64,000 nucleotides of DNA from Microbulbifer litoralis (GTDB taxonomy: Bacteria; Pseudomonadota; Gammaproteobacteria; Pseudomonadales; Cellvibrionaceae). The DNA is taken from assembly GCF_023634065.1 (NCBI RefSeq), contig NZ_JALKCV010000006.1, positions 186,001-250,000 on the forward strand. Direction: 5' to 3'. The notes under the pieces are model-generated. The model was not told the origin of the DNA. It ran no database searches and saw nothing but the letters and a program-made list of their open reading frames with translations. The position numbers and the translations under genes are program-made. Positions 47,187 through 55,985 of the stretch are shown here, one piece after another. Numbering within the stretch: position 1 is the stretch's first letter; each line of letters opens with the position of its first letter.

Positions 47187-47792
47187 TCAACACGCGCAGT
47201 TGCGCTCGATGGCGCCCGGCTGCAGCGCGGTTTTCAGCTTCTTGCGCGCCCGGTGCAGGCGCGACTTCACAGTGCCCACATTGAGCTGCAGGATTTCCGC
47301 CACCTCCAAGGCCGTGTAGCCCTCCACATCGTGCAGCAGCACCACATCCCGCCAGCCTTCCTCCAGATCCGCCAGGGCGCGGTTGAGGGCTCGCTGCAGC
47401 TCCCATCGCTGGAACTCATCCCGTTCATCGGGCATACACTCGCGGAAGAAGTCATCGTCGCTGTCCCAGCGGACGGCATCGTCGATCGGCGAATTGACGC
47501 GGCGGCGATAGAGATCCACATAGCGGCGATAGAGCACCCTGGCCAGCCAGGGCCCCGGCTTTTCCACAGCGGCCAGCTCCTCCAGGCGGGGGAAGAGGCG
47601 GGCCAGCACGTCCTGCACCAGGTCCTCCGCTTCCGCTGAATCCTGGGTCCAGCGGTAGGCCGTTCGATACATGCTCCGGAGGTGGGGGCGTACCAGGTCG
47701 GTAAACCGGTCCTCCGGCGCCGTGCGACCACGAAAAAAATGCACCAGGTTCACCCCGAAACTCCCATACCGATGACTCGAATCCACATCCAC
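47187..47792 (-). CDS. ECF (sigma-70 family) RNA polymerase sigma factor
   Basis: The 201-residue protein has region 2 (YRTAYRWTQDSAEAEDLVQDVLARLFPRL) and region 4 (LLHDVEGYTALEVAEILQLNVGTVKSRLHRARKKL), the standard ECF layout. It starts with GTG at 47792. It lies between a TPR-beta-barrel protein gene (21 nt upstream) and the anti-sigma gene, so all three are probably one transcript. The target regulon is unknown. Confidence 0.9.
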   Translation of the reverse strand: MDVDSSHRYGSFGVNLVHFFRGRTAPEDRFTDLVRPHLRSMYRTAYRWTQDSAEAEDLVQDVLARLFPRLEELAAVEKPGPWLARVLYRRYVDLYRRRVNSPIDDAVRWDSDDDFFRECMPDERDEFQRWELQRALNRALADLEEGWRDVVLLHDVEGYTALEVAEILQLNVGTVKSRLHRARKKLKTALQPGAIERNCAC

Positions 47793-47813
47793 TGATCGGG
47801 CGTGCCGCGGCTG

Positions 47814-49139
47814 TCAGAAGATATAACTGACACCCAGGCTGGCCTCGGTCTTGTCGTAGGTGTAGAGATCCCGGTTTTCGTCGTTGTCGATCACCACGAT
47901 CTTCCCGTTGAGGCTGAAACGCGGGGTGATTCTGTACCTGGTCGAGAGCCAGGATTTGACGCGATCCGACTCCCGGCGGTATGTCATTGCACTGCCGTCG
48001 CTGTCGGTGACGCGATTGATGCCGTCGTAGGCGCTGTGCCGGAATTCCATACCCGAGGAGAGGAGCCAGTTGGCGGACGGCGACCACTCCAGCACACCGC
48101 CAAACGAATGCCGCACCGGCGAGTAGCTGTAATAGTCCAGCGTATCGCCGTCCAGTGCATCCCGGGCCAGGTCGGCGCGGTCGTTGCTGTCGTAGCGGTA
48201 GTAGGCCCGCGCATCGACCATTGGCAGCGGCCGCTGCCACTGCGCCTCGAAACGCTGCCGCCAGCCGTCCAGGTGGGTGTAGTCGTGCCCACCCAGGTAG
48301 TAGCTGGGGATATAGGAAAGCGAGATGCTGGCATCGCCGAACTCCCGCTCGATGCGGCCGGTCAACTGGACCTGCCGCGAAACCTGCTCGCCGCCCAGGT
48401 AGACGATCTCCCCGGCCACACCGGTCTCGGTGCTCCAGCCGCGCCACTGCCGGTCGCGGGCCAGGGCGGCACTGGCGCTGGTCAGGTCGAGACTGTCGAA
48501 CTCGCCGTAGCGGCGCCCGAAGCCGTAGCCGTGCACCCGCCAACCATCCTCCGCGGTACCGCGCAGCTGGTACTGGCCCCAGGCAAAGAGTTCGGTAAAG
48601 TTATCGGCACCGGCAGAGTCGTTTTCGATCAGCTCGCTCTGCAGCGCGTAGGCGTTGTCATCGTATCCAGCCGACAGGTTGGCGGTGGCAATCCAGCGCC
48701 TGCCGGGCGGATCGCGGTGTACGTCGGCCAGCGCATTCAGGCGATTGCGCGCCAGTTTGCGCAACTTGCCGGAATCCGACGCCTCACTGATGCGGCGATA
48801 GTAGCGGGCCGCGACAATATCCCGGTTGCGCCGCTCCGCCGCGAGCGCCAGGTTGTAGCGGGCGAGATCGCCCCAGCCGGGATCGGCCAGCAGCCGCTGG
48901 AAACGGCCACTGGCGCTGTCGTAGCGACCCAGTTTCATCAGCGTGACGCCGATGTTGTACTGGAGCCCGGCGCTGTCGTCGCCTTCGCTTTCGGCCCGCT
49001 CGAACAGCGTCAGGGCCCGCTGGTAGTCGCCGCTCCTGAACGCCTCTACACCGCCGGCCATTCGCTCCCCGGCCAGGGGCGCCTGGGAAATGGCCGCCAT
49101 TGCACCGGCGAGTGCAATACCGATTACGCTGTTACGCAC
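47814..49139 (-). CDS. TPR plus outer-membrane beta-barrel protein
   Basis: The 441-residue exported protein has a signal peptide (MRNSVIGIALAGAMAAISQA). TPR-like helices (about 28-130) contain FRSGDYQRALTLFERAESEG. The C-terminal part (about 155-441) shows alternating strands and ends in Phe (VSYIF), typical of an outer-membrane barrel. The plan recalls Slam-like proteins, but I cannot assign it. It starts with GTG and precedes the ECF sigma gene, so it may be a sensor or target of that system. Confidence 0.7.
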   Translation of the reverse strand: MRNSVIGIALAGAMAAISQAPLAGERMAGGVEAFRSGDYQRALTLFERAESEGDDSAGLQYNIGVTLMKLGRYDSASGRFQRLLADPGWGDLARYNLALAAERRNRDIVAARYYRRISEASDSGKLRKLARNRLNALADVHRDPPGRRWIATANLSAGYDDNAYALQSELIENDSAGADNFTELFAWGQYQLRGTAEDGWRVHGYGFGRRYGEFDSLDLTSASAALARDRQWRGWSTETGVAGEIVYLGGEQVSRQVQLTGRIEREFGDASISLSYIPSYYLGGHDYTHLDGWRQRFEAQWQRPLPMVDARAYYRYDSNDRADLARDALDGDTLDYYSYSPVRHSFGGVLEWSPSANWLLSSGMEFRHSAYDGINRVTDSDGSAMTYRRESDRVKSWLSTRYRITPRFSLNGKIVVIDNDENRDLYTYDKTEASLGVSYIF

Positions 49140-49167
49140 CGCTCGTACCTCTGTATATCCCTATACG

Positions 49168-49198
49168 AAAAAGCCGGGCCGGGCAGCGCCCGGCCCGG
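49168..49198 (-). terminator. strong intrinsic terminator
   Basis: An 11-bp GC stem (CCGGGCCGGGC / GCCCGGCCCGG, 3-nt loop) is followed on the minus strand by CTTTTT. It separates the acidic protein gene from the beta-barrel gene. Confidence 0.93.
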
Positions 49199-49212
49199 AT
49201 TGACAAGGAAGA

Positions 49213-49788
49213 TCAGGTCCCGGGATCTTCCGACAGGCTGTCGCCCGCGCTCTCCATCATTGTTTGCAGGTTGTCCGGCAGGCGACTGCTGATATCGTCG
49301 GGCAGGTTATCGAGGATTTCCTGCATCATCTGTTCTGCATCGCCGTTCGCGTCCATTTCCGACAGCGCATTTTTTACCGCTTCCTCTGCGGCCTCGCGCG
49401 CGGTCTCCGCGGAGCGCACCGCCTCCTCGCTGGCGGCGTCGGCCGACAGGTTGGCATCGGCGGCCATCTCCCGGCTGCGGGCCATGGCTTCCTCGACCAT
49501 CGCCTGCGCCTCCTCTTCACTGGTGATGTCGCCGTTCTCGGCCGCAGTGATCACGTCCCTGACCAGCTCCACCGTCTGCTGTGCAATATCCTGTGCCTCC
49601 GGTGGCAATTCCAGGTTATTGATCAGGTCCCGGGCATCTTCGGCGCTGTCCACAACGGTCAGGGTGACGTCGAGATCGGTCGGGTCCTCGACGGTATCCG
49701 GGAGTTCCGGTGCCTCCTGCGCCTGCAGCGGCAACGCCACCGGTGCCGCGGCGAGAAGCCCCAGTATCAGCAACTTCCTGTTCAACAT
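49213..49788 (-). CDS. secreted acidic helical protein of unknown function
   Basis: A 191-residue protein with signal peptide (MLNRKLLILGLLAAAPVALPLQAQ) and a very acidic, Ala/Glu-rich, probably coiled helical body. It includes repeated AMVEEAMARSREMAADA-like stretches. No family is recognised. A terminator separates it from the ECF operon downstream, so it has its own promoter, but it may belong to the same regulon. Confidence 0.65.
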   Translation of the reverse strand: MLNRKLLILGLLAAAPVALPLQAQEAPELPDTVEDPTDLDVTLTVVDSAEDARDLINNLELPPEAQDIAQQTVELVRDVITAAENGDITSEEEAQAMVEEAMARSREMAADANLSADAASEEAVRSAETAREAAEEAVKNALSEMDANGDAEQMMQEILDNLPDDISSRLPDNLQTMMESAGDSLSEDPGT

Positions 49789-50130
49789 TTTCCTTTACCT
49801 CGCAACAAAACAATCGGGCTGAACCAGCTATCGGGTTTTACTCGGGAGTGATAAAAACGGCACGTCCTGCCGTTCCCATCACCTACCCGTTAACACGATC
49901 CGGACAGCCCGATGGTTCCGCCTGCAGACAGCGATCGCGAATTTCTGGCGCGCCATCTGACCGCTGCCGCGAAAAACTCTCGATCGGTAGCGTTCGGCGA
50001 AAACAGGGGCGGTTACCGCATGCAAGAATCTAGCAGCGGTGGAAAGCGGGAAGGGAAAAAGCGGGGAAACAAGGCGGCCCGGGCGACCGGAATTTTTGTT
50101 GCAACCGCCCGGGAAATTGGAATCGCCGGC
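49789..50130. other. 342-nt spacer without gene
   Basis: The spacer separates the acidic protein gene from the rlmB stop. An imperfect inverted repeat (GGGCGACC..GGTTGC..CCGCCCGG, about 50086-50116) near rlmB may terminate it. The rest should hold the acidic protein's promoter. No tRNA or open frame with protein character is seen. Confidence 0.45.
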
Positions 50131-50883
50131 TCAGCGCCGCTGGCGCACCGCCTCGAACAGGCAGACGCCGGTCGCCACAGACACGTTCAGGCTGCTGACC
50201 TCGCCGGCCATGGGAATCTTGATCAGATGGTCACAGTTCTCCCGGGTCAGGCGGCGCAGACCGGAACCTTCCGCGCCCATGACCAGGGCCAGCGGGCCGG
50301 TGAGCGAAGACTGGTAAATGTCCTGTTCGGCCTCGCCGGCGGCGCCGTACAGCCACAGCCCCGCCTGCTGCAACTGCTGCATGGTACGCGCCAGGTTGGT
50401 GACGGAAACAAACGGCAGCACTTCCGCGGCGCCGCAGGCGACCTTGCGCGCGGTGGGCGTGAGGCCGGCGGATTTGTCCTTGGGCGCGACCACCGCGTGT
50501 ACGCCGGCGGCCTCGGCGGAGCGCAGGCAGGCGCCGAGATTGTGCGGGTCGGTCACGCCGTCGAGAATCAACAGGAAAGGCGTCTCGCCTTTTTCCTCGA
50601 GCTGCTGCAGCAGCTCTTTCAGGAAACGTTCGTCGTGAACTTTGGTTTCGCCGGCGCAGATGGCGACCACACCCTGGTGGTTGCCGCCGTCGTCGACTTT
50701 TTCATCCAGCGCGCGGCGCTCCACCTGACGCAGTTTGATATTGTTTTTTTCCGCCTGGTTGAGGATTTTCTGCAGGCGCTGATCCTTGCGACCGCGCAAC
50801 AGCAGTAGCTCACGCACCTGTTGCGGGGAGCTTTTCAGCAGGGCCTGGACGGCGTGGAGGCCGTAGACGATCTGGTCGGGCAT
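50131..50883 (-). CDS. rlmB: 23S rRNA (guanosine-2251) 2'-O-methyltransferase
   Basis: The 250-residue SpoU-class methyltransferase has an N-terminal substrate-binding domain and the SPOUT knot with motif 1 ([20 protein letters not shown]), motif 2 ([10 protein letters not shown]) and motif 3 ([15 protein letters not shown]). It methylates G2251 in the ribosomal P loop. It follows rnr by 76 nt, the usual rnr-rlmB pairing. Confidence 0.95.
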   Translation of the reverse strand: MPDQIVYGLHAVQALLKSSPQQVRELLLLRGRKDQRLQKILNQAEKNNIKLRQVERRALDEKVDDGGNHQGVVAICAGETKVHDERFLKELLQQLEEKGETPFLLILDGVTDPHNLGACLRSAEAAGVHAVVAPKDKSAGLTPTARKVACGAAEVLPFVSVTNLARTMQQLQQAGLWLYGAAGEAEQDIYQSSLTGPLALVMGAEGSGLRRLTRENCDHLIKIPMAGEVSSLNVSVATGVCLFEAVRQRR

Positions 50884-50959
50884 GGGTGTTTTGTTCCAGT
50901 CACGAGGGGCGGCAACTCGCCCTCTCCCCCGGGCGGGAGAGAGGCGCTCAAGGTTTCAA

Positions 50960-53899
50960 CTATTTTTTCTTGCGTTTGGTCGCGGGCTTTTTCTTTTTCG
51001 CCTTGCCGTTTTTGGCATTGGCCTTGGTGGCTTTCTGCGCGGCCTTGCGGGCAGCGACCGAGGGGCGCTTGCCACCCTTGCGCGGCGGGGTGCGCTTGGG
51101 GCCGCGTTTTTTACCCGGCTGTTCGGCCTCGCCCTCTTTCCCGCTGGCGTCCGGTTGCGGGGCCGTGGCCGCGACCGGCACCGATTCGGTGGAACCGACC
51201 TTGCGCTTGCGGAACGGCGTGGCACCGGGGTCCGGTTTCGGCGAAGCCGGCGCCTTCTGCTCCGGGGAGAGCCCTACGCGGTCCCAGGGGGAGACTTTCT
51301 TTTCCCCGGTTTTTTTACCCGCAGCTGGCGGTTCTTGATCAGGATTTTTTCCAGGCATCCAACCAGCGCCTCCACCAGACTTTTTTGCCGGGGGCACTCC
51401 CGGACTTTCGGATTTCTTCGCCGGGGGTCGCGCCGGTTTTTCGGGCTTTTCTGCCGGGAGCGCTCCCGGCGCTTCGGGCTTTTTTACCGGGGGCACTCCC
51501 GGTTTTGCGGGCTTCTTGCCGGGTTTTCTCCGACCGTCCCTGACCGGGGGCTTTTCCGCTTTTGTTCCGGCCCCGCCCTGCGCTTTTCCCCGCGCTTTGC
51601 GCTTGCGGCCTTTGGACGTCTTGCCGCCCGACGCCGATACCAGCTCACCGAGAGTGAAATCCACCTTGCGCTCCTCCAGGTCGACCCGTGCCACCTGCAC
51701 GGTGACCGAATCCCCCAGGTGATAGCGGGCGCCGCTGCGCTCGCCCACCAATCGCTGGTGCGCCTGCTCGAAGCGATAGTAGTCCTTGGGCAGCGCGGTG
51801 ACGTGGATCAGGCCCTCGACGTAGAGGTCGTCCAGTTCGACAAACAGGCCGAAACCGGTCACGGCGCTGACCACGCCCGGGTAGGTCTCCCCCACATGAT
51901 CCTGCAGGTATTCGCACTTGAGCCAGCTGGTCACGTCGCGGGTGGCGTCGTCGGCGCGGCGCTCGGTGGTGGAGCAGTGTTCGCCCAGCTGCACCATCGC
52001 CGCCAGGTCGTAGGGAATGATGCGCTCTTTCGGCAATGCCGCGGCGCCGGGTACCGAGTGCACCTTCTTCGCCACCGCCGCCGGGTTGGCGCTGCCGTTG
52101 CGGATCAGCCAGCGCAGCGCGCGGTGCAGCAGCAGGTCCGGGTAGCGGCGGATGGGCGAGGTGAAATGGGCGTAGGCGCGGTAGTCGAGACCAAAGTGGC
52201 CGCGATTCTCCGGCTGGTAGACGGCCTGGTTCATCGAGCGCAGCATCATCATCTGGATGATGTGCGCATCCGGGCGGCCCTCCACCTGTTCCATCAGGTG
52301 CTGAAAATCCATCGGCTGCGGCTCGCTGCCGCCGGGCAGGCGCAGGCCCAGCTCACCCAGGTATTCGCGCAGGTTCTCGAGCTTTTCCGTCTTGGGCGTG
52401 TCGTGCACCCGGTACAGGGCCGGCAGTTCCGACAGCTCCATCAATTCCGCCGCGCAGACGTTGGCGGCCAACATGCACTCCTCGATCAGCTTGTGGGCGT
52501 CGTTGCGCTGCACCGGCACAATGCGCTCGATCTTGCGCTTACTGTCGAAAATGATGCGCGTCTCGGTGGTCTCGAAATCGATGGCGCCGCGGCGGTCGCG
52601 GGCGCCGCGCAGGGCCCGGTAGAGATCGTGCAGGTTGTCCAGGTGTGGGGTCAGTGCGGAAAACTGTTTGCGCAGGCCGCTGTTGCGCTGGCCGCGCTCT
52701 TCGACGATCTGTCCCACCTGGGTATAGGTCAGGCGCGCGTGGCTGCGCAGCAATCCTTCGAAGAAGCGGTAGTCGAGGATGCGTCCGTCCAGGTCGATGT
52801 GCATCTCGCACACCATGCACAGCCGGTCCACTTCCGGATTGAGGGAGCAGAGGCCGTTGGACAGCTTCTCCGGCAGCATCGGTACCACGAAGTCCGGGAA
52901 GTAGACCGAGTTGCCGCGGTTGTGGGCCTCCTCGTCCAGCGCTGTGCCGGGGCGCACATAGTGGGACACATCGGCAATGGCCACCATCAGTTTCCAGCTG
53001 CCGTCTTTCTGTACTTCACAGAAAACGGCGTCGTCGAAGTCGCGCGCGTCCTCGCCGTCGATGGTCACCAGCGGCAGCTGGCGCAGGTCGACGCGGGCTT
53101 TCTTGTCCTCTTCCAGCACCTCGTCGGCGATGGCGTCCACCTCGCCCTGCAACGCCGTCGGCCAGGTGTGGGGAATGCCGTAGTTGCGGATGGCAACGTC
53201 GATCTCCATGCCCGGCGCCAGGTGGTCGCCGAGCACTTCGGCGACCTCGCCCTGGGGCAGCTTGTCGCGGCCCGGCTGGACGACGATATTCACCACCACA
53301 TACTGGCCGTTGCCGGCGCCGCCGGTCTTGTCTTCGGCCACCATGATGTCGAGGTTGACGCGCGGGTTGTCCGGGCGCACGAAACAGATGCCGTTTTCCC
53401 GGAACAGGCGCCCGGCCAGCTCCGTGGTGTTGTGCTTGATCACGCGCACCACGGCGCCCTCGCGCTTGCCGCGGAAACCGCCGGGGGTCTCGCGCACCAG
53501 CACTTCGTCACCGTCAAACACCTTCTTCATCTGGCGGTGGGACAGGTAGAGGTCGTCGCCGCCGTCGCGCGGGGAGACGAAGCCGAAACCGTCGCGGTGG
53601 CCGATCACGCGGCCGCGCACCAGGCTCATCTTGTCCAGCACGCCGAAATCGCCGGCGCGGTTGCTGGCGATTTCGCCGTCGCGGGACATGGCAATCAGGC
53701 GCCGGCGCACACCTTCGCGTCGGTCCTCGTCTTCGATGTCCAGCGCGTCGGCTACCGATTCCCAGGAAACCGGCTCCGACCGCTGTTCCAGGTAGTTCAG
53801 CAGGAACTCGCGGCTGGGGACGGGTTTTTCATACTTTTCCGCTTCGCGCTCCGCGTGGGGGTCGGCGCCGAGGGGTTGTTGGGGTTTGTCTTGGGTCAA
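50960..53899 (-). CDS. rnr: ribonuclease R with extended repetitive C-terminus
   Basis: The 3'-5' exoribonuclease has cold-shock domains, the RNB catalytic domain (IDGEDARDFDDAVF with the Mg-binding Asp cluster) and the S1 domain. After S1 it continues for about 250 residues of Lys/Pro-rich repeats (PPAKKSESPGVPPAKKS and similar), making about 979 residues against about 813 in E. coli. The start is uncertain: I chose the TTG at 53899 giving MTQDKPQQPLGA; an upstream TTG near 54088 would add an unlikely extension overlapping the tRNA promoter. Confidence 0.9.
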   Translation of the reverse strand: MTQDKPQQPLGADPHAEREAEKYEKPVPSREFLLNYLEQRSEPVSWESVADALDIEDEDRREGVRRRLIAMSRDGEIASNRAGDFGVLDKMSLVRGRVIGHRDGFGFVSPRDGGDDLYLSHRQMKKVFDGDEVLVRETPGGFRGKREGAVVRVIKHNTTELAGRLFRENGICFVRPDNPRVNLDIMVAEDKTGGAGNGQYVVVNIVVQPGRDKLPQGEVAEVLGDHLAPGMEIDVAIRNYGIPHTWPTALQGEVDAIADEVLEEDKKARVDLRQLPLVTIDGEDARDFDDAVFCEVQKDGSWKLMVAIADVSHYVRPGTALDEEAHNRGNSVYFPDFVVPMLPEKLSNGLCSLNPEVDRLCMVCEMHIDLDGRILDYRFFEGLLRSHARLTYTQVGQIVEERGQRNSGLRKQFSALTPHLDNLHDLYRALRGARDRRGAIDFETTETRIIFDSKRKIERIVPVQRNDAHKLIEECMLAANVCAAELMELSELPALYRVHDTPKTEKLENLREYLGELGLRLPGGSEPQPMDFQHLMEQVEGRPDAHIIQMMMLRSMNQAVYQPENRGHFGLDYRAYAHFTSPIRRYPDLLLHRALRWLIRNGSANPAAVAKKVHSVPGAAALPKERIIPYDLAAMVQLGEHCSTTERRADDATRDVTSWLKCEYLQDHVGETYPGVVSAVTGFGLFVELDDLYVEGLIHVTALPKDYYRFEQAHQRLVGERSGARYHLGDSVTVQVARVDLEERKVDFTLGELVSASGGKTSKGRKRKARGKAQGGAGTKAEKPPVRDGRRKPGKKPAKPGVPPVKKPEAPGALPAEKPEKPARPPAKKSESPGVPPAKKSGGGAGWMPGKNPDQEPPAAGKKTGEKKVSPWDRVGLSPEQKAPASPKPDPGATPFRKRKVGSTESVPVAATAPQPDASGKEGEAEQPGKKRGPKRTPPRKGGKRPSVAARKAAQKATKANAKNGKAKKKKPATKRKKK

Positions 53900-54081
53900 A
53901 ACAGCATCCGTTGTCGAAAGGGCCGCCGTACCTGCGGCGGGGGCCGGGATCGCCGGCCAGATGAATCTTGGCTGCCGGCGGGATCTGGAGCCGGCCGGCT
54001 GGTCGCTAGCAGCCAGTATAAGCGATATGGGGCCATTTCCCGACCAACACAAGCAAAGAGGAAAAAAGCGCAACTCGGGCG

Positions 54082-54110
54082 TTGACACCCCCCGGGCAAA
54101 TCTCTATAGT
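54082..54110 (+). promoter_or_regulatory. sigma-70 promoter of first tRNA-Leu
   Basis: TTGACA at 54082-54087 and TATAGT at 54105-54110 with 17-nt spacing. The GC-rich GCGCGACC-like start region follows, and the tRNA begins 33 nt downstream. Confidence 0.88.
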
Positions 54111-54142
54111 TCGCGACCTCAGACGGCATGCGCCGCTGAATT

Positions 54143-54229
54143 GCCCAGGTGGCGGAATTGGTAGACGCGCTAGCTTCAGGTGCTAGTGACCGCAAGGTCG
54201 TGGAAGTTCAAGTCTTCTCCTGGGCACCA
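54143..54229 (+). tRNA. tRNA-Leu(CAG)
   Basis: An 87-nt class II tRNA with encoded CCA. The acceptor stem is GCCCAGG/CCTGGGC, and the anticodon loop TTCAGGT gives CAG, reading CTG. A long variable arm (TGACCGCAAGGTCG) is as expected for leucine. The D-loop GGTAGACGC and T-loop TTCAAGTC are normal. Confidence 0.97.
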
Positions 54230-54235
54230 TATTTC

Positions 54236-54266
54236 AAAAGGCCGACTCGCGAGAGTCGGCCTTTTT
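54236..54266 (+). terminator. terminator after first tRNA-Leu
   Basis: GGCCGACTC / GAGTCGGCC stem with a 4-nt loop and TTTTT tail. Confidence 0.92.
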
Positions 54267-54335
54267 CGTTGTTGAGCACTCCAACCCTGTGCCAGGTGCC
54301 CCCTCCCCTACGCAGCCCCGCTCCACGGACCCCGA

Positions 54336-54363
54336 TTGACACCCTGCCGGAAATCGCTATAGT
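54336..54363 (+). promoter_or_regulatory. sigma-70 promoter of second tRNA-Leu
   Basis: TTGACA at 54336-54341 and TATAGT at 54358-54363, 16-nt spacing. It is a near copy of the first tRNA's promoter. Confidence 0.86.
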
Positions 54364-54393
54364 GCGCGCCCTCGACGGCGACGTCGTCGGTAT

Positions 54394-54480
54394 GCCCGGG
54401 TGGCGGAATTGGTAGACGCGCTAGCTTCAGGTGCTAGTGGCCTTACGGCCGTGGAAGTTCAAGTCTTCTCCCGGGCACCA
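54394..54480 (+). tRNA. tRNA-Leu(CAG), second copy
   Basis: An 87-nt tRNA with the same anticodon and body as the first copy. It differs in the acceptor stem (GCCCGGG/CCCGGGC) and the variable arm (TGGCCTTACGGCCG). These paired changes keep the stems intact, so it is a functional duplicate. Confidence 0.97.
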
Positions 54481-54485
54481 TCTTC

Positions 54486-54519
54486 AAAAAAGCCGACTCT
54501 CGCGAGTCGACCTTTTTTA
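54486..54519 (+). terminator. terminator after second tRNA-Leu
   Basis: An imperfect AGCCGACTC..GAGTCGACC stem followed by TTTTTT. Confidence 0.82.
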
Positions 54520-54743
54520 TGCCCGTCTGTGTGTCAGCCGCCCCCAGAACCCGGCATCACCGAATCGATTTCTGAACCACCGTCTCACCTCGTGCTGATT
54601 CACCAGTTGATCGCCCCAGGGGCACGACGAAAATGCCATATGGGTCACGCCTCCGAACTGCACCAGTAGATAGCACTCCCGGAATTCGTTAGCATTCCTG
54701 CCGTCACCTTTTGACATGGAATTACTCACAGGAAGTGGAACCT

Positions 54744-55985
54744 ATGTTTTCCAGCACTCCCGTTCAAACGGAAGCACAGATCGCCGGCCAGCATTCCGGC
54801 AAGTCCGTCACCATCACACCCCAGGCGGAACCCATCTATCGCGAGTTGGCCAAGCTGGCCAAAAGCGGCAACTACTGGGCCCAGATAACCGTCAACGGCA
54901 TCAACCAACTGGCCGCCGGCCGTCTGCACCAGAACAATATCTTTATCAAACCCGGGGCCGCGCACCGCGGTGGCAGCGAGGAGTTTGTGGTGATCTTGCC
55001 GGGGTGCAGGGTTACGGCGGAGAAGCAGGCCAATGATGGGTACAGGATTCTGCACTTTGAGGCGGATCTTAATTATTCGGAGTTGATTGAGAAGTACCAA
55101 AGGCCTGGACTCTATTTTGCCGAGAGCGAAGGAGGAACTTGGCAAGCTAAACTCAAGAAAAGAGGCACCCTCAAAGCGGAAAAGAACCGATTGGTTGCAG
55201 TCTGCGATAGCGGCCATCGCGATCCGGATAAAGCCGCCAATATTGCTGCGTCAAGAATCGCCGAAGCTCCCTTCTCTGGCGGAAGTTTCCGGGTCAACGG
55301 TAATGGTTTTGACCTGCATTATACACCTGGTGAAAAAAGTATAGGCGGCTTAAAAAGCTATAAGCACGCCATTCGCCCACTGCAAAACCAGGATCTGCAC
55401 GAATCAGCACTACTGCTGGCCAGGACTATGTACGAGGCCAAGGATCTTGAAGGAGTCGGCTGGGTATCCGAGTTTGGTGGTTCAGCCGTATTGACACAAG
55501 CATTCAAGATACTAGCGGACCAAGGCATAAAACTGGAAAAGCACACTGCATTTCTTGTTCGACCCACGACCTCTCCCAATGAAGCTGTCAAGACAGCCCA
55601 TGCGGCGGGCCTGAAGCTGGATCGCAAGTTCACAAAGACCAACAAGCTGGATATTGTAGGAAATCGGGATCAACTGGAACTGATCTATAACCGTTTCAAA
55701 CATGAAAATGACGGCCTCGATGGCTATATCTGGACTAAAGCGGTAGCGGATGTAGTAGAACACGGTAAAAGCCTGCACGGCGGTGGCGTACTAATCGGGA
55801 GCATTGCCGCTGCTGCAGGACTCTCCGCAAGCGCTCCCGCACCAGCCGCCGCAGCAGCCTTTTTGACCGCCTTGGGCAAAGCCGCCGCTATTGCCGGGTC
55901 CGCGATAGGAATAGGTAAGATGGGTAACTCAATGGTAAGAGCCTGGCTTCCGAGACAGCACGATAGAATAAAGAGAAAATTCTGA
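54744..55985 (+). CDS. unknown protein with C-terminal Ala/Gly-rich hydrophobic region (possible pore-forming toxin)
   Basis: I do not recognise this 413-residue protein. Residues 1 to about 110 are encoded by GC-rich DNA like the chromosome; from about 55060 the DNA becomes visibly AT-richer. Residues about 346-391 are a small-residue hydrophobic block (GGGVLIGSIAAAAGLSASA, then AAIAGSAIGIGKMG) able to form a helical hairpin. The C-terminus is basic. There is no signal peptide. The layout (conserved N-terminus, foreign-looking C-terminus, hydrophobic hairpin) resembles polymorphic or colicin-like effectors, but no toxin motif is identified. Its stop overlaps the next gene's start by one base (TGATG). 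Confidence 0.6.
   Translation: MFSSTPVQTEAQIAGQHSGKSVTITPQAEPIYRELAKLAKSGNYWAQITVNGINQLAAGRLHQNNIFIKPGAAHRGGSEEFVVILPGCRVTAEKQANDGYRILHFEADLNYSELIEKYQRPGLYFAESEGGTWQAKLKKRGTLKAEKNRLVAVCDSGHRDPDKAANIAASRIAEAPFSGGSFRVNGNGFDLHYTPGEKSIGGLKSYKHAIRPLQNQDLHESALLLARTMYEAKDLEGVGWVSEFGGSAVLTQAFKILADQGIKLEKHTAFLVRPTTSPNEAVKTAHAAGLKLDRKFTKTNKLDIVGNRDQLELIYNRFKHENDGLDGYIWTKAVADVVEHGKSLHGGGVLIGSIAAAAGLSASAPAPAAAAAFLTALGKAAAIAGSAIGIGKMGNSMVRAWLPRQHDRIKRKF

Noticed and set aside
50882-54085. A 1067-codon plus-strand frame opposite rnr
   Set aside because: Antisense shadow of RNase R; its Arg/Phe-rich start is low-complexity antisense of the Lys/Pro tail.
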